Below are positions 48,451 through 57,363 of a DNA stretch of 64,000 bases, in pieces. The position numbers were made by a program, and so were the translations under genes. Position 1 is the first letter of the stretch. Each line of letters begins with the position of its first letter. Below the pieces are notes generated by a model that was not told the DNA's origin, ran no database searches, and worked only from the letters and a program-made list of their open reading frames with translations. This DNA is from Streptococcus toyakuensis (GTDB lineage: Bacteria > Bacillota > Bacilli > Lactobacillales > Streptococcaceae): positions 1,187,001-1,251,000 of the forward strand of contig NZ_AP024523.1 of NCBI RefSeq assembly GCF_024346585.1. The letters run 5' to 3'.

Positions 48451-49995
48451 TTATAAATATCCTACACAATTTACACCTATAACTCCTCTTCTTAGGAATA
48501 TCGTATGAAGTTTCTCATGCTCAAATTGTTCATATTCAAATCGCTCGTATTCAAATTTCTCATATTCAAACGGTTCGTATTCAAACTTTTCATATTCAAA
48601 AACTTCAATTCCTATTTCTTTTAATACTTCTTCTGGCAACTCGTAATCTTGATCTACTAAACCAAATAGAGTAAATCCTGACTCAACACAAAATGATAGC
48701 ACTGGATTGTATATTGAAGAGTAAATAACAGAGCCAGCTATTGATCCTACAAAACTACCTATCATGTATCCTAAAGGAACAACTTCATTAAGTTGAGAAA
48801 GAAATTTAGGTAACGGAATTTTGATATATGCTTTTCCTAATAATCCCATTGAAAATGCACAGGTTGTAATAAACATTTCTTTAATTAACTCGGTCACCAT
48901 CTCACTTCTATTCATCTCGCCAGTAAATGCTTTATACGAGTTCTTCATCGAGTTCATTACTAGTACTGTCACTACACCTATTACTGATGGATTAGCTTTT
49001 TTAAGAGTCTTTCCAAATACCCCAGACAGACAACTTGCTGTAATTGCTGCTGAAACTGTACCTCTTACAAATCCTTCGCCTGCTCCTGTAAGTGCTGCAA
49101 AACCTATTTTTTTAAATTGTCTTTCACCGACATATCCATTCTTAATTAGATAAGCTATTGCATTCCATATTTCAGGTGCAACTTGCAAAACCATCGATAT
49201 TGTTGCTGCAGTTAAGCCAGCCTTGTATGATTGTTTTAATATATGAGTGTATTTAATAAGCTCTTCAGTTGTTAAGTGTAAATCCTCAGAATTTACTCCA
49301 CCCTCTTTAGCCAATTGCGCTAGATCGTGAGCTTCTTGTTTAGATAAAGGAATTGACTCATTTCCTTTATTATCTCTAACTCTATCACTCAGGTAATTTC
49401 GAGTATCCTCATACTTATTAAAACCTTTGGGGGAATTAATTGAATACTCTCGCCCTTTACTTTCTAATATTGCAATAATTTCCTCAAGTTGATCAGATGG
49501 AACAATTCTATGTTGTTCAAAATAGACTGTAGTATTCGGATCTATTTCTTTGTCCATACTTCTCTTTTCTAAATAGATGGGAAACTCATCTTTTATACCT
49601 TTAGGTTTATAATCATTATAGCAATCAATAATACTCTTTGACTGTTGTTTAGCAGTCGAAGTAGCATCTTTATAATATTTTAAACCAAACTTAGCATCGA
49701 AGTTTACTCCCGTAATATCAGCAGATCCAAAATCATGGCTACGATCAACTTGTACTCTGTTTTTTGAGGAATTAATAACTGCCTTAATATTAAAGGTTCC
49801 GCCGTGCCAAAATTCAGCAGCATCTCCCTTTAATGTTTCTACAAGTGAACCACTTGATTTAAGATTATTAATAGAGTTCATCAAATTATCTATCTCTGAA
49901 TTTACAGTATCTATATACTGCTCTCCATCTACAATTCCTGCTAAATTACCAGCTCGCTTTTGAAAGAATTCATATCCCTCTCTAAAACCATCCAT
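48451..49995 (-). CDS. Unrecognised 514-residue membrane-associated protein with C-terminal FEYEx repeats
   Basis: I cannot assign this protein to a family. The N-terminal third (1-140) is soluble and has a motif GDAAEFWHGGTFN (near 59-71) and DRSHDFGSADI. The middle (about 140-260) is charged. Residues about 260-460 hold several Gly/Ala-rich hydrophobic helices (IGFAALTGAGEGFVRGTVSA, PSVIGVVTVLVMNSM, LGYMIGSFVGSIAGSVIYSS), suggesting membrane insertion or pore formation. The C-terminus carries six tandem pentads FEYEK, FEYEP, FEYEK, FEYER, FEYEQ, FEHEK. The gene follows its 223-residue partner by three bases, with GGAGGGG inside that gene. No signal peptide. A toxin, defence effector or stress protein is possible; function is not known. 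Confidence 0.75.
   Translation of the reverse strand: MDGFREGYEFFQKRAGNLAGIVDGEQYIDTVNSEIDNLMNSINNLKSSGSLVETLKGDAAEFWHGGTFNIKAVINSSKNRVQVDRSHDFGSADITGVNFDAKFGLKYYKDATSTAKQQSKSIIDCYNDYKPKGIKDEFPIYLEKRSMDKEIDPNTTVYFEQHRIVPSDQLEEIIAILESKGREYSINSPKGFNKYEDTRNYLSDRVRDNKGNESIPLSKQEAHDLAQLAKEGGVNSEDLHLTTEELIKYTHILKQSYKAGLTAATISMVLQVAPEIWNAIAYLIKNGYVGERQFKKIGFAALTGAGEGFVRGTVSAAITASCLSGVFGKTLKKANPSVIGVVTVLVMNSMKNSYKAFTGEMNRSEMVTELIKEMFITTCAFSMGLLGKAYIKIPLPKFLSQLNEVVPLGYMIGSFVGSIAGSVIYSSIYNPVLSFCVESGFTLFGLVDQDYELPEEVLKEIGIEVFEYEKFEYEPFEYEKFEYERFEYEQFEHEKLHTIFLRRGVIGVNCVGYL
48511..48600. repeat. Six tandem 15-bp units encoding FEYEx pentads
   Basis: Six contiguous units of exactly 15 bases, each ending TATTCAAA or TGCTCAAA on the plus strand, lie in frame at the end of the 514-residue ORF. 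In-frame units could expand or contract without a frameshift. Confidence 0.9.
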
Positions 49996-49998
49996 TCA

Positions 49999-50670
49999 TC
50001 ACCCCTCCAAGAACTCTGATAATCCATCCATGTATAATATTAAAGTCAAAGCTCGGAATTGTTGGTCAGTAATTTTTCTCTGATCATCTGTTGTTGTAAT
50101 CCATTTTGTAGCTTCTGCAACCGCATTGACTGCATCCGCTGCAATAGCTGGCACAGGTCCCAAGAAAGATAATAATGTATTTCCAACATTCATCATAATA
50201 TCAGGAATATCACCCATAACACCAACAGCTGCGTCTAGTGCTTGTTCATGAAGTGGTTTTTTAAACTCTATTAGTTCAAACTCAGTCTTGTAGTCACTAC
50301 AGAGATTAATAAATTCATTGTAACTATCTGGGTTATCTATAGTACTTGAAACTAGCATCATACCACGCTTGCCTAACCATCCATATTTCATTCCAAGTTG
50401 GTCAAATTTTACAGTCATACTTGGTATTTCATCTTTACTAGCTTGATTTTCTCCTATAAACAAAACATGTTCATTAGACGATATTGTAGACATATTATCT
50501 AAATAATGCTTTTCTAACCAAACACTTACTTTAATTGCACCATCTTTAGTTCCTATAATTACGTCTTCTTCATCGTCATTAGCACTTACAAGTTGGCGTA
50601 AGTAATTAGCATATCCAACTGTACTCTCATCACATACAATAATTAACTTTGTTATATTTAGTTCGAACAT
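49999..50670 (-). CDS. Unrecognised 223-residue partner protein
   Basis: The ATG at 50670 (MFELNITKLIIVCDESTVGY) has GGAG upstream; a GTG four codons earlier would overlap that site. The N-terminal half (about 1-135) alternates strands and helices like a Rossmann-type or TIR-like alpha/beta fold (KLIIVCDES, HVLFIGENQAS, GMMLVSSTID), but I see no catalytic motif. The C-terminal half (about 140-223) has an amphipathic, Ala/Gly-rich segment (AVGVMGDIPDIMMNVGNTLL, FLGPVPAIAADAVNAVAEA) that may touch the membrane. It comes first in a two-gene unit with the 514-residue protein. It could be a sensor, chaperone or immunity protein. Confidence 0.72.
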   Translation of the reverse strand: MFELNITKLIIVCDESTVGYANYLRQLVSANDDEEDVIIGTKDGAIKVSVWLEKHYLDNMSTISSNEHVLFIGENQASKDEIPSMTVKFDQLGMKYGWLGKRGMMLVSSTIDNPDSYNEFINLCSDYKTEFELIEFKKPLHEQALDAAVGVMGDIPDIMMNVGNTLLSFLGPVPAIAADAVNAVAEATKWITTTDDQRKITDQQFRALTLILYMDGLSEFLEG

Positions 50671-50817
50671 AAAAAACTCCACATTTTATGAATATTATTT
50701 TTCGATTATGATTCCATTTAGTAACTCTCTTTATAGATTCTTGAAAAATTTTTCACTATAATAATCAAAATCGTTTTATACGCTTATTATACCATTTAGC
50801 CATAGATTCTGACAAGA

Positions 50818-50851
50818 TGAAAAAAGCCTTGTATTATATAATACAAAGCTT
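50818..50851 (-). terminator. Intrinsic terminator of the pspC-like gene
   Basis: On the minus strand AAGC, a long TTGTATTATATAATACAA palindrome and GGCTT form a hairpin followed by TTTTTT. Confidence 0.75.
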
Positions 50852-50862
50852 ATTTTCTTATT

Positions 50863-50917
50863 TACCTTACCAAAACCAGCCTTCAGTGTCATCAATAGCT
50901 TGGGCTTCTTTGCGTTT
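50863..50917. repeat. Right copy of the 55-bp pspC 3'-end repeat
   Basis: Partner of 48274-48328 at a fixed offset of 2589, 48 of 55 bases identical, same orientation. Together they bracket the two-gene cassette. Confidence 0.82.
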
Positions 50918-51139
50918 GCGTGGGCCTGTTCCGTACATTTCTGCTTCGATTTCTTCCTTGGTTGGCATGACAGAAGCTAGGATGATATAGATAATCACGC
51001 CAAGTCCAAAGTTTGCGACTGTAAAAATAGCAAATAGAAAACGAACAAGGGTAACATCAAAGTTCCACTTGTCTGACAGACCTGCCAGAACTCCTGAAAT
51101 CATGCGATTTCGTCTCATTTTATAAAATTTACTGTTCAT
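50867..51139 (-). CDS. PspC domain membrane protein
   Basis: The ATG at 51139 (MNSKFYKMRRNRMISGVLAG), preceded by AGAGGA, gives 90 residues. An N-terminal PspC domain with the ISGVLAGLSDKWNFDVTLVRFLF core and one membrane helix (about 37-60) is followed by a charged tail ending DDTEGWFW. PspC-type proteins report on membrane or cell-wall stress, for example in LiaFSR-like systems. It lies 58 bases after the sprT-like gene and has its own terminator. Confidence 0.87.
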   Translation of the reverse strand: MNSKFYKMRRNRMISGVLAGLSDKWNFDVTLVRFLFAIFTVANFGLGVIIYIILASVMPTKEEIEAEMYGTGPRKRKEAQAIDDTEGWFW

Positions 51140-51197
51140 GATTTTTCCTCTTTCTGCTAGATTAGACATAGTATATCACGGGTAGGCTCGGCTTTCA

Positions 51198-51647
51198 TCA
51201 GTCCTCAGGCTGATTTATTAGTAGCAATTTACCTCGACAAAGTCCACAGCGATAGCGTTTGGTATCAATCCTTCGCTTGCGCTGATACCTTTGCTGGCAG
51301 GATTGGCAACGATAAAGCTTGATTTGTTTGGTGTTACTATTGGGCAAGGATGGTACAAACCTTAATCCATCCACTGCTTTCAAAAGTTCCTTAAAATCCC
51401 TATCCTTGTGTTGATAGCCCTTCCCTTGAAAATAGAGGTGATAATGACAGAGTTCATGTCGGACAATTTTCCTAAAAACATCCAGACCGAGTTCCTGATA
51501 AACCTTGGGATTAAAATCCAAATGCCCATCTTTTGGGAAAAATCGTCCACCTGTCGAACGTAGACGACTATTCCACTGGGCATGATGGATAAAAGGTCTG
51601 CCGAAGTCTGCTAGTGAGACCTGCTTAACGTAATCAGTCAGTTTCAT
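51198..51647 (-). CDS. SprT-like zinc metalloprotease
   Basis: The 149-residue protein has the zinc site HELCH (HExxH, near 65-69) in a SprT-like domain and a C-terminal zinc ribbon with CQSCQQRY and CGLC pairs. Related eukaryotic Spartan proteins clear DNA-protein crosslinks; the bacterial role is not settled. Its start lies 14 bases inside the 3' end of tex, so the two are coupled. A ribosome-binding GGAG sits inside tex. Confidence 0.88.
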   Translation of the reverse strand: MKLTDYVKQVSLADFGRPFIHHAQWNSRLRSTGGRFFPKDGHLDFNPKVYQELGLDVFRKIVRHELCHYHLYFQGKGYQHKDRDFKELLKAVDGLRFVPSLPNSNTKQIKLYRCQSCQQRYQRKRRIDTKRYRCGLCRGKLLLINQPED

Positions 51648-53763
51648 TTGGAGCTAGGAGCGACAGATTGACTTTTTCACGTTCAGTATCTATTTTCTTA
51701 ACCCAAACTGTTACCAAATCTCCGACTGACACCACTTGGCTGGGATGTTTGATAAATTTGCGACTCATGTGGGAAATATGAATCAAACCGTCCTCGTGAA
51801 TTCCAATGTCAACGAAGGCACCAAAGTCAACTACATTACGCACCACACCCTCTAGCTTCTGACCAACCACTAAATCCTTGATATCTAGGACATCTTGGCG
51901 AAGCACAGGTGCGTCAAAGGAATCACGGAAATCTCGACCTGGTTTGAGAAGATCTGCAATGATATCTTTAAGAGTTTCTGGACCAAGGTCTAGCTCTTGC
52001 GCCATTTCCTTGACTGAAAGCGACTTGAGTTTGCTTTGTGCTTCTTCATTCAAGTCCTTGATATCCAAGCGTTTGAAGAACTCCTTAACCGCAGAGTAGT
52101 TTTCTGGGTGAACTCCTGTATTATCAAGGATATTGCTACTTTCAGGGATACGTAGGAAACCAGCAGCCTGCTCAAAGGCCTTGGCTCCCAGACGAGGAAC
52201 TTTCTTGATTTGAGATCGTGAAGTGATTTTTCCTTCCTCCTCACGGTATTTGACGATATTTTCAGAGATGGTTTTATTGAGTCCAGCTACGTGTGAAAGA
52301 AGAGCTGGGCTGGCCGTATTGACATTGACACCGACTTGGTTCACCACGGTATCCACGACAAAGTCCAGACTCTCAGACAGTTTCTTCTGACTGACATCAT
52401 GCTGGTACTGACCAACGCCGATTGACTTAGGATCGATTTTAACCAACTCTGCAAGAGAATCTTGCAAACGACGGGCGATAGAAATGGCAGAGCGTTTTTC
52501 AACGGTCAAGTCTGGAAATTCTTGACGAGCAAGTTCGCTGGCAGAATAGACCGAAGCACCACTTTCATTGACGATAACATAGCTGACTTCTGGAAAATCT
52601 TTCAGAACTTCCGCTACAAAGGCTTCACTTTCACGACTAGCAGTACCATTTCCGATGGCAATAATTTCCACCCCGTACTGACCAATCAAGTCTGCCAAAT
52701 CTTTCTTGGCTACTTCGATTTGACGAGCTGATGCTGGTTTAACGGGATAAATGACCTGAGTTGTCAGCATTTTTCCTGTAGCATCAACGACAGCTAGCTT
52801 GGCACCTGTACGAAAGGCAGGGTCAAATCCAAGAACCACGCGCCCTTTTAGAGGAGCAACCAAGAGGAGATTACGCAGGTTGTCCGAAAAGAGTTGGATA
52901 GCTCCTTCTTCCGCTTTCTCAGTCAATTCTGTCCGAATGCGACGCTCGATAGCAGGCAAGACTTTTTTCTTAACAGATTGCTGAACCACTTCATCAATAT
53001 AGGCATTTTTCACCTTGAAACGAGCAGCAAAGAAGGCAAGAATACGGTCTGTCGCATGTTCAAAACCGACCTTCAAGACACCTAGCTTCTCCCCACGATT
53101 GAGAGCCAAGGTACGATAACCCTGCATATTTCCAACCGTCTCTGAAAAATCATAATAAATCTGAAAAACCTGCTTTTCATCGAGACTTTCATCCTTAACT
53201 TGAGAAGTGAGTTTAGAGTGTCTCAGCACTTCCTGATAAGTCATAGCACGTAAATTGACATCCTCCGATAAGGCTTCGACCAAGATATCAACTGCACCAG
53301 CTAAGGCTTCCTTGCCAGTCGCAAATCCTTCACAGACGAACTTTTCAGCTTCCTTCTCTAAGTCAGTTACATTCTGCAAAATCAAGCGAGCAAGAGGAAA
53401 GAGTCCAGCTTCACGGGCAATGGTTGCCTTAGTCCGACGTTTTTCTTTAAAAGGTAGATAGAGTTCTTCTACGTCTGCTAATTTTTCGGCAGCTAAGATT
53501 GCCTCTTCCAACTCCTTGGTCAACTTGCCTTGTTCTTGAATCTTAGCTAAAACAGCTTCCTTACGGTCGTTGAGATTTGTCAGACTTTTATCCAAGTCGA
53601 TAATAGCCTTAATCGCCACCTCATCCAGACTACCAGTCATGTCCTTGCGATAACGCGCGATAAAGGGAATAGTTGCCCCTTCAGCTGTTAAAGACAAGAC
53701 AGTATCAATTTGTTTTAAGGTCACACCCAAATCTTGGGAAATTTTTAAATATTTTTTATCCAT
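51634..53763 (-). CDS. tex: Tex family RNA-binding transcription accessory protein
   Basis: The 709-residue protein has the N-terminal Tex domain, a YqgF/RNase H-like core ([20 protein letters not shown]), helix-hairpin-helix repeats ([28 protein letters not shown]) and a C-terminal S1 RNA-binding domain (about 635-705; [21 protein letters not shown]). Tex affects transcript stability, toxin expression and stress responses by an unclear mechanism. It reads into the sprT-like gene. It may share the upstream region with a separate small RNA on the same strand. Confidence 0.95.
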   Translation of the reverse strand: MDKKYLKISQDLGVTLKQIDTVLSLTAEGATIPFIARYRKDMTGSLDEVAIKAIIDLDKSLTNLNDRKEAVLAKIQEQGKLTKELEEAILAAEKLADVEELYLPFKEKRRTKATIAREAGLFPLARLILQNVTDLEKEAEKFVCEGFATGKEALAGAVDILVEALSEDVNLRAMTYQEVLRHSKLTSQVKDESLDEKQVFQIYYDFSETVGNMQGYRTLALNRGEKLGVLKVGFEHATDRILAFFAARFKVKNAYIDEVVQQSVKKKVLPAIERRIRTELTEKAEEGAIQLFSDNLRNLLLVAPLKGRVVLGFDPAFRTGAKLAVVDATGKMLTTQVIYPVKPASARQIEVAKKDLADLIGQYGVEIIAIGNGTASRESEAFVAEVLKDFPEVSYVIVNESGASVYSASELARQEFPDLTVEKRSAISIARRLQDSLAELVKIDPKSIGVGQYQHDVSQKKLSESLDFVVDTVVNQVGVNVNTASPALLSHVAGLNKTISENIVKYREEEGKITSRSQIKKVPRLGAKAFEQAAGFLRIPESSNILDNTGVHPENYSAVKEFFKRLDIKDLNEEAQSKLKSLSVKEMAQELDLGPETLKDIIADLLKPGRDFRDSFDAPVLRQDVLDIKDLVVGQKLEGVVRNVVDFGAFVDIGIHEDGLIHISHMSRKFIKHPSQVVSVGDLVTVWVKKIDTEREKVNLSLLAPNETD

Positions 53764-54046
53764 AAACCTATTATACCATAAGCTAAACGTTTCAAATTAC
53801 CTCTTACAATTTTAAAACATAAGTTGGGAAATAAATTTACTTCATTTCAATATTCTATTCATTGAGAAGGTTTCAATTTAGAATTCTACTAGATTACAAA
53901 AGGATTAGTGATTAAATTTTCACTGTTTTTATTTTTGACAATAATGCGCCACTATTCTCCCTCTCTATTCTTCAAGAAAACCCTTTTTTGAACAATAGGA
54001 TTGTAATTTCTGTTTCTAATCGTCCAAAATGCGTGTTTTTGAGAAA
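53764..54046. other. Gap upstream of tex with no gene seen
   Basis: AT-rich sequence without an ORF carrying a ribosome site on either strand. It lies between the tex start and the tandem terminators of the small RNA; the tex promoter is presumably within it but I could not choose a single pair of boxes. Confidence 0.6.
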
Positions 54047-54073
54047 TAAAAAAATCGCAAGCCTGAGCCTGCG
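54047..54073 (-). terminator. Second terminator of the small RNA
   Basis: On the minus strand CGCAGGC/GCTTGCG forms a seven-base stem with one wobble and loop TCAG, followed by ATTTTTTT. It lies about 35 bases beyond the first terminator. Confidence 0.75.
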
Positions 54074-54104
54074 GAGGGGATAATCTTTTTTGAAATTTTT
54101 AAAC

Positions 54105-54228
54105 AAAAAGGAGCATTTAAGCTCCCTCCTTTGAAATAACGGACACTTGGCTGGTCGGTGTACCCAGCATCTCAGATACCTTTTTCAAGGTGCGGCAGGA
54201 ACCTTTCTGCCCTCAAATGTCTTTCGTT
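54105..54228 (-). ncRNA. Unidentified structured small RNA (~124 nt)
   Basis: A strong promoter fires onto this stretch and an intrinsic terminator (GGAGC-TTAAAT-GCTCC then TTTTT) ends it. Between them I see three local hairpins on the minus strand: GGCAG/CTGCC near the 5' end, ACCTT/AAGGT with loop GAAA, and GCTGG/CCAGC. No ORF with a start and ribosome site fits inside. It does not match the tRNA, tmRNA, SRP, 6S, T-box, TPP, FMN or preQ1 patterns I checked. It might be a trans-acting small RNA, or a riboswitch-like leader for tex whose second terminator is the switch. The ends are estimates. Confidence 0.65.
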
Positions 54229-54234
54229 AATGTT

Positions 54235-54263
54235 ATTCTAGCACTATCTACTTTTTTTGTCAA
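54235..54263 (-). promoter_or_regulatory. Promoter of the small RNA
   Basis: TTGACA (54258-54263) and TAGAAT (54235-54240) are exactly 17 bases apart, with TGC before the -10 box. It is the strongest promoter in this intergenic region. Confidence 0.8.
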
Positions 54264-54394
54264 GTTTTCTCAATCTACCAGACTTAATCAGGATTTATAA
54301 AGCTCTATTATTCGTTAGATACTCAATTTTAACTTTTCCCTTTTCCTCAAAATAATAGTATAATAGAGGTAGAATTTAGAATCGAGGTACACCT

Positions 54395-54526
54395 ATGGCT
54401 GTAAAATTTACAAAACGAGACGACTTGGACAAAATGTTTGAAGAGTTTGCTAAACTCCCAGATTTGAAGCAGGTCACTTTCCCTGATGACAAAGAGAAAA
54501 AGGCCAAAGCAGAAAAGAAAAACTAG
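54395..54526 (+). CDS. Small charged protein of 43 residues
   Basis: ATG at 54395 with GAGGT upstream opens 43 residues, MAVKFTKRDDLDKMFEEF, then AKLPDLKQVTFPDDKEK and a Lys-rich end. The stop TAG is joined directly to the ATG of the next gene (TAGATG), so translation is coupled. A TATAAT lies at 54359-54364, about 30 bases before the start. I do not know a function. It may be a small cytosolic partner of the two membrane proteins that follow. Confidence 0.75.
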   Translation: MAVKFTKRDDLDKMFEEFAKLPDLKQVTFPDDKEKKAKAEKKN

Positions 54527-55432
54527 ATGACTGCTTTCCAACAACTCCCATCTAGTGTGCTTCAGACTGGAGCCATTTTTCTCTCCATTATCATTGAAGC
54601 CCTCCCTTTCGTGCTGATAGGAAGTATTGTCTCAGGGCTGATTGAAGTCTATATCACACCTGACAAGGTTTATCATCTTCTCCCTCGAAATCGTTGGGGG
54701 AGAATCTTTTTTGGGACCTTCGTTGGGATGCTTTTTCCTTCTTGTGAATGTGGAATCGTCCCCATTATCAATCGTTTTCTGGAAAAGAAAGTTCCCAGTT
54801 ACACGGCTGTTCCCTTTCTTGTGACTGCACCAGTTATCAATCCCATTGTTCTATTTGCGACCTATTCTGCCTTTGGCAACTCCTTTCACGTTGCCTTGTT
54901 ACGAGCTCTGGGGTCCATTCTTGTAGCTGTGATACTAGGAATTTTTCTGGGATTTTTCTGGCAAGAACCCATTCAAAAAGAAAATCGTTTTGCCTGTCAT
55001 GAGCATGATTTTTCTCACTTGAGCCCTGCAAAGAAAGTTTTTCAAGTCTTTGTGCAGGCCATTGATGAATTTTTTGATACGGGGCGTTATTTGGTATTTG
55101 GCTGTCTCTTTGCCTCTATAATACAGGTCTACGTTCCGACACGCATTTTGACTTCTATCAGTGCGACCCCTCTTTTTGCCATCTTGCTGTTGATGCTTTT
55201 GGCCTTTCTTCTTTCACTTTGTAGTGAGGCAGATGCCTTTATCGGTGCTTCTCTTCTCTCGAGTTTCGGTTTGGCACCAGTTCTGGCCTTTCTCGTTATT
55301 GGCCCAATGCTAGATATCAAAAATATTCTCATGATGAAAAATTACTTGAAAGCACGATTTATCAGTCACTTCATAACGATTGTAACTCTGGTCGTTTTAG
55401 TCTATTCTCTCTTGATTGGAGTCATCCTATGA
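54527..55432 (+). CDS. YraQ/YcgR-type permease (DUF318 family)
   Basis: The 301-residue protein has about eight hydrophobic helices and the family motif FPSCECGIVPIINRF (near 75) with its paired cysteines, plus LSLCSEADAFIGASL in the second half. It is the permease half of a pair with the next gene, as in the YcgR-YcgQ pair of Bacillus. That pair is, to my memory, zinc-regulated, which suggests, but does not prove, a metal-related role here. The stop overlaps the next start by four bases. Confidence 0.85.
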   Translation: MTAFQQLPSSVLQTGAIFLSIIIEALPFVLIGSIVSGLIEVYITPDKVYHLLPRNRWGRIFFGTFVGMLFPSCECGIVPIINRFLEKKVPSYTAVPFLVTAPVINPIVLFATYSAFGNSFHVALLRALGSILVAVILGIFLGFFWQEPIQKENRFACHEHDFSHLSPAKKVFQVFVQAIDEFFDTGRYLVFGCLFASIIQVYVPTRILTSISATPLFAILLLMLLAFLLSLCSEADAFIGASLLSSFGLAPVLAFLVIGPMLDIKNILMMKNYLKARFISHFITIVTLVVLVYSLLIGVIL

Positions 55433-56244
55433 TTCGATTTTTAGTTTTAGCTGGCTATTTTGAACTGACCATTTATCTCCATCTGTCGGGCAAATTAAAC
55501 CAGTACATCAACATGCACTATTCCTATCTGGCCTATATTTCCATGGTGCTTTCTTTTATATTGGCTATTGTTCAATTGTATATCTGGATGAAGCAAGTCA
55601 AAACCCACAGTCATCTGAATAGCCGATTAGCGAAGGTAATAAGTATTGCTCTTCTGGCAATTCCAATTGTTGTTGGTTTAACTTTCCCAACTGTTAGCTT
55701 GGATTCTCAGACCGTATCTACCAAAGGCTATCATTTCCCCTTATCAGAAGGAACGGATCAAGCCATTCAGACCAGCGAAGGGACGACAAGCCAATATTTG
55801 AAACCAGATACCAGTTCTTATTTCTCAAAAACAGCCTATGAAAAGGAAATGAGAATGGCGGCGGATAAATACTTGTCCAAAGATAGCATTCAGGTCACCA
55901 ACGAAAACTATATGGAAGTCATGGAAGCTATCTACGACTATCCAGATGAGTTTGAGGGTAAGACAGTCCAGTTCACAGGCTTTGTCTATAACGACCCCAG
56001 TCATGCCAATAGCCAATTTTTGTTCCGCTTCGGCATTATTCACTGTATCGCAGATTCGGGTGTGTATGGATTGCTGACCAAGGGAAATACCCGTCAGTAT
56101 GAAAATAATACCTGGATTACAGCCAAAGGAAAACTAGTCAATCACTATCATAAAGAACTCAAACAAAACCTCCCAACCTTGGAAATCGATAGCTTTACCA
56201 AAGTCGATAAACCAGAAAATCCCTACGTGTATCGCGTGTTTTAA
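55429..56244 (+). CDS. TIGR03943 family membrane protein (YcgQ-like)
   Basis: The 271-residue protein has three hydrophobic segments at the start (about 5-20, 33-55 and 67-85) and a soluble outside domain (about 130-271) with DYPDEFEGKTVQFTGFVYND and a FGIIHCIADSGVYG core with a Cys. It is the usual partner of the YraQ-type permease. The C-terminal domain resembles OB-like folds. Role unknown; an outer metal-binding or scaffold part is plausible. A clear terminator follows. Confidence 0.83.
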   Translation: MIRFLVLAGYFELTIYLHLSGKLNQYINMHYSYLAYISMVLSFILAIVQLYIWMKQVKTHSHLNSRLAKVISIALLAIPIVVGLTFPTVSLDSQTVSTKGYHFPLSEGTDQAIQTSEGTTSQYLKPDTSSYFSKTAYEKEMRMAADKYLSKDSIQVTNENYMEVMEAIYDYPDEFEGKTVQFTGFVYNDPSHANSQFLFRFGIIHCIADSGVYGLLTKGNTRQYENNTWITAKGKLVNHYHKELKQNLPTLEIDSFTKVDKPENPYVYRVF

Positions 56245-56272
56245 AAAAGTAGCCTGGAAAGGGCTACTTTTT
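56243..56272 (+). terminator. Intrinsic terminator after the YcgRQ-like genes
   Basis: A stem of about ten bases (AAAAGTAGCC with GGCTACTTTT) with a TGGAAAG-like loop precedes a T tract and overlaps the stop codon. Confidence 0.85.
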
Positions 56273-56327
56273 CTATTTAGAAATAAGAATCTAAAGTATG
56301 GATAATTTTATATAAAACTCCGATTTC

Positions 56328-57254
56328 CTACTCAGCATCCTTCCAATTCCGAGCAATTCCTTCATCTTTCTGGAGTTGATCTACCAGTTCTTCAACAGAG
56401 TCAAATTTGACCATTTCACGGACACGGTCTAGCCAGTAGACAATGACTGTCTCACCGTAAATGTCATCTGAAAAATCAAAAATATTGACTTCAAAACGTG
56501 GTTCTTCTCCATCGAAAGTAACATTTTTCCCGACACTCGCCATTCCACGATATCTTTTACGCTGCACTTCAACATCGACTACGTAAACACCATCAGCTGG
56601 CATATAGGTTCGATCTCTTAAAACTAAGTTTGCTGTTGGGTAACCGATAGTCCGTCCACGTGCATTGCCATGAACAACCATTCCACGTGACGGTAGAGGA
56701 GTGCCAAGTAAATGACCAGCTTCTCTGACATCTCCATCAAGAATAGCTTGACGAATACGAGTAGAACTAATTTTCCCCTTTTCATCTTCAACAGGAGGAA
56801 CAATGATGATTTCTCCATCAAAATAATCCTTCAAATCATCCGCAGTTTTCTTATCAGAACCAAAGGTGTAATCAAATCCTGCTACGATAATCGCTGGTTT
56901 TAATGCTCTAACATAGGTATCAAAGAACTCTTGACCCGTTAAACTAGCAAATTTACTACTAAAGTCAAGTAAGAAAAGAGCCTCTACTCCATGCCATTTC
57001 ATCTTATGTTCTCGTTCTTCATGGCTGACAATATGAAGCATTAATTCTGGGTTGTAAGGTTGCAAAGCAAGCTTAGGGGACTCTGTAAAGGTCATCACGA
57101 CAACTGGTATATAATCTTTCATAGAAGCCTTACTAGCTACTTCAAAAAGCTTCTGATGTCCCTTATGAATACCGTCAAAATAGCCTAATACAAGAACTGT
57201 CTTATCAGGTACTGCGATGTCTTTTGCGTTTTTTATAGGTACTGTTGTAATCAT
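56328..57254 (-). CDS. ribF: Bifunctional riboflavin kinase / FAD synthetase
   Basis: The 308-residue enzyme makes FMN and FAD. The N-terminal nucleotidyltransferase has the LGYFDGIHKGHQKLF motif (near 27-41) and SSTRIRQAI; the C-terminal flavokinase has GRTIGYPTANL and NIFDFSDDIYGE. It stands alone between the YcgQ-like gene (convergent) and a 163-bp repeat on the other side. Confidence 0.96.
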   Translation of the reverse strand: MITTVPIKNAKDIAVPDKTVLVLGYFDGIHKGHQKLFEVASKASMKDYIPVVVMTFTESPKLALQPYNPELMLHIVSHEEREHKMKWHGVEALFLLDFSSKFASLTGQEFFDTYVRALKPAIIVAGFDYTFGSDKKTADDLKDYFDGEIIIVPPVEDEKGKISSTRIRQAILDGDVREAGHLLGTPLPSRGMVVHGNARGRTIGYPTANLVLRDRTYMPADGVYVVDVEVQRKRYRGMASVGKNVTFDGEEPRFEVNIFDFSDDIYGETVIVYWLDRVREMVKFDSVEELVDQLQKDEGIARNWKDAE

Positions 57255-57363
57255 GAAACTATTATATCATAGAGAAAGCCTTTTCGCTAAAAGGAAATCC
57301 CAAATGTCATTTTTTACTCCTGAAATGACCTTAAAAACATTTCAGGATGTTAGTTTTAAGAAA

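Noticed and set aside
48511..48600. Tandem repeat as a CRISPR array
   Set aside because: Units are 15 bases without spacers and lie in frame within an ORF as FEYEx pentads.
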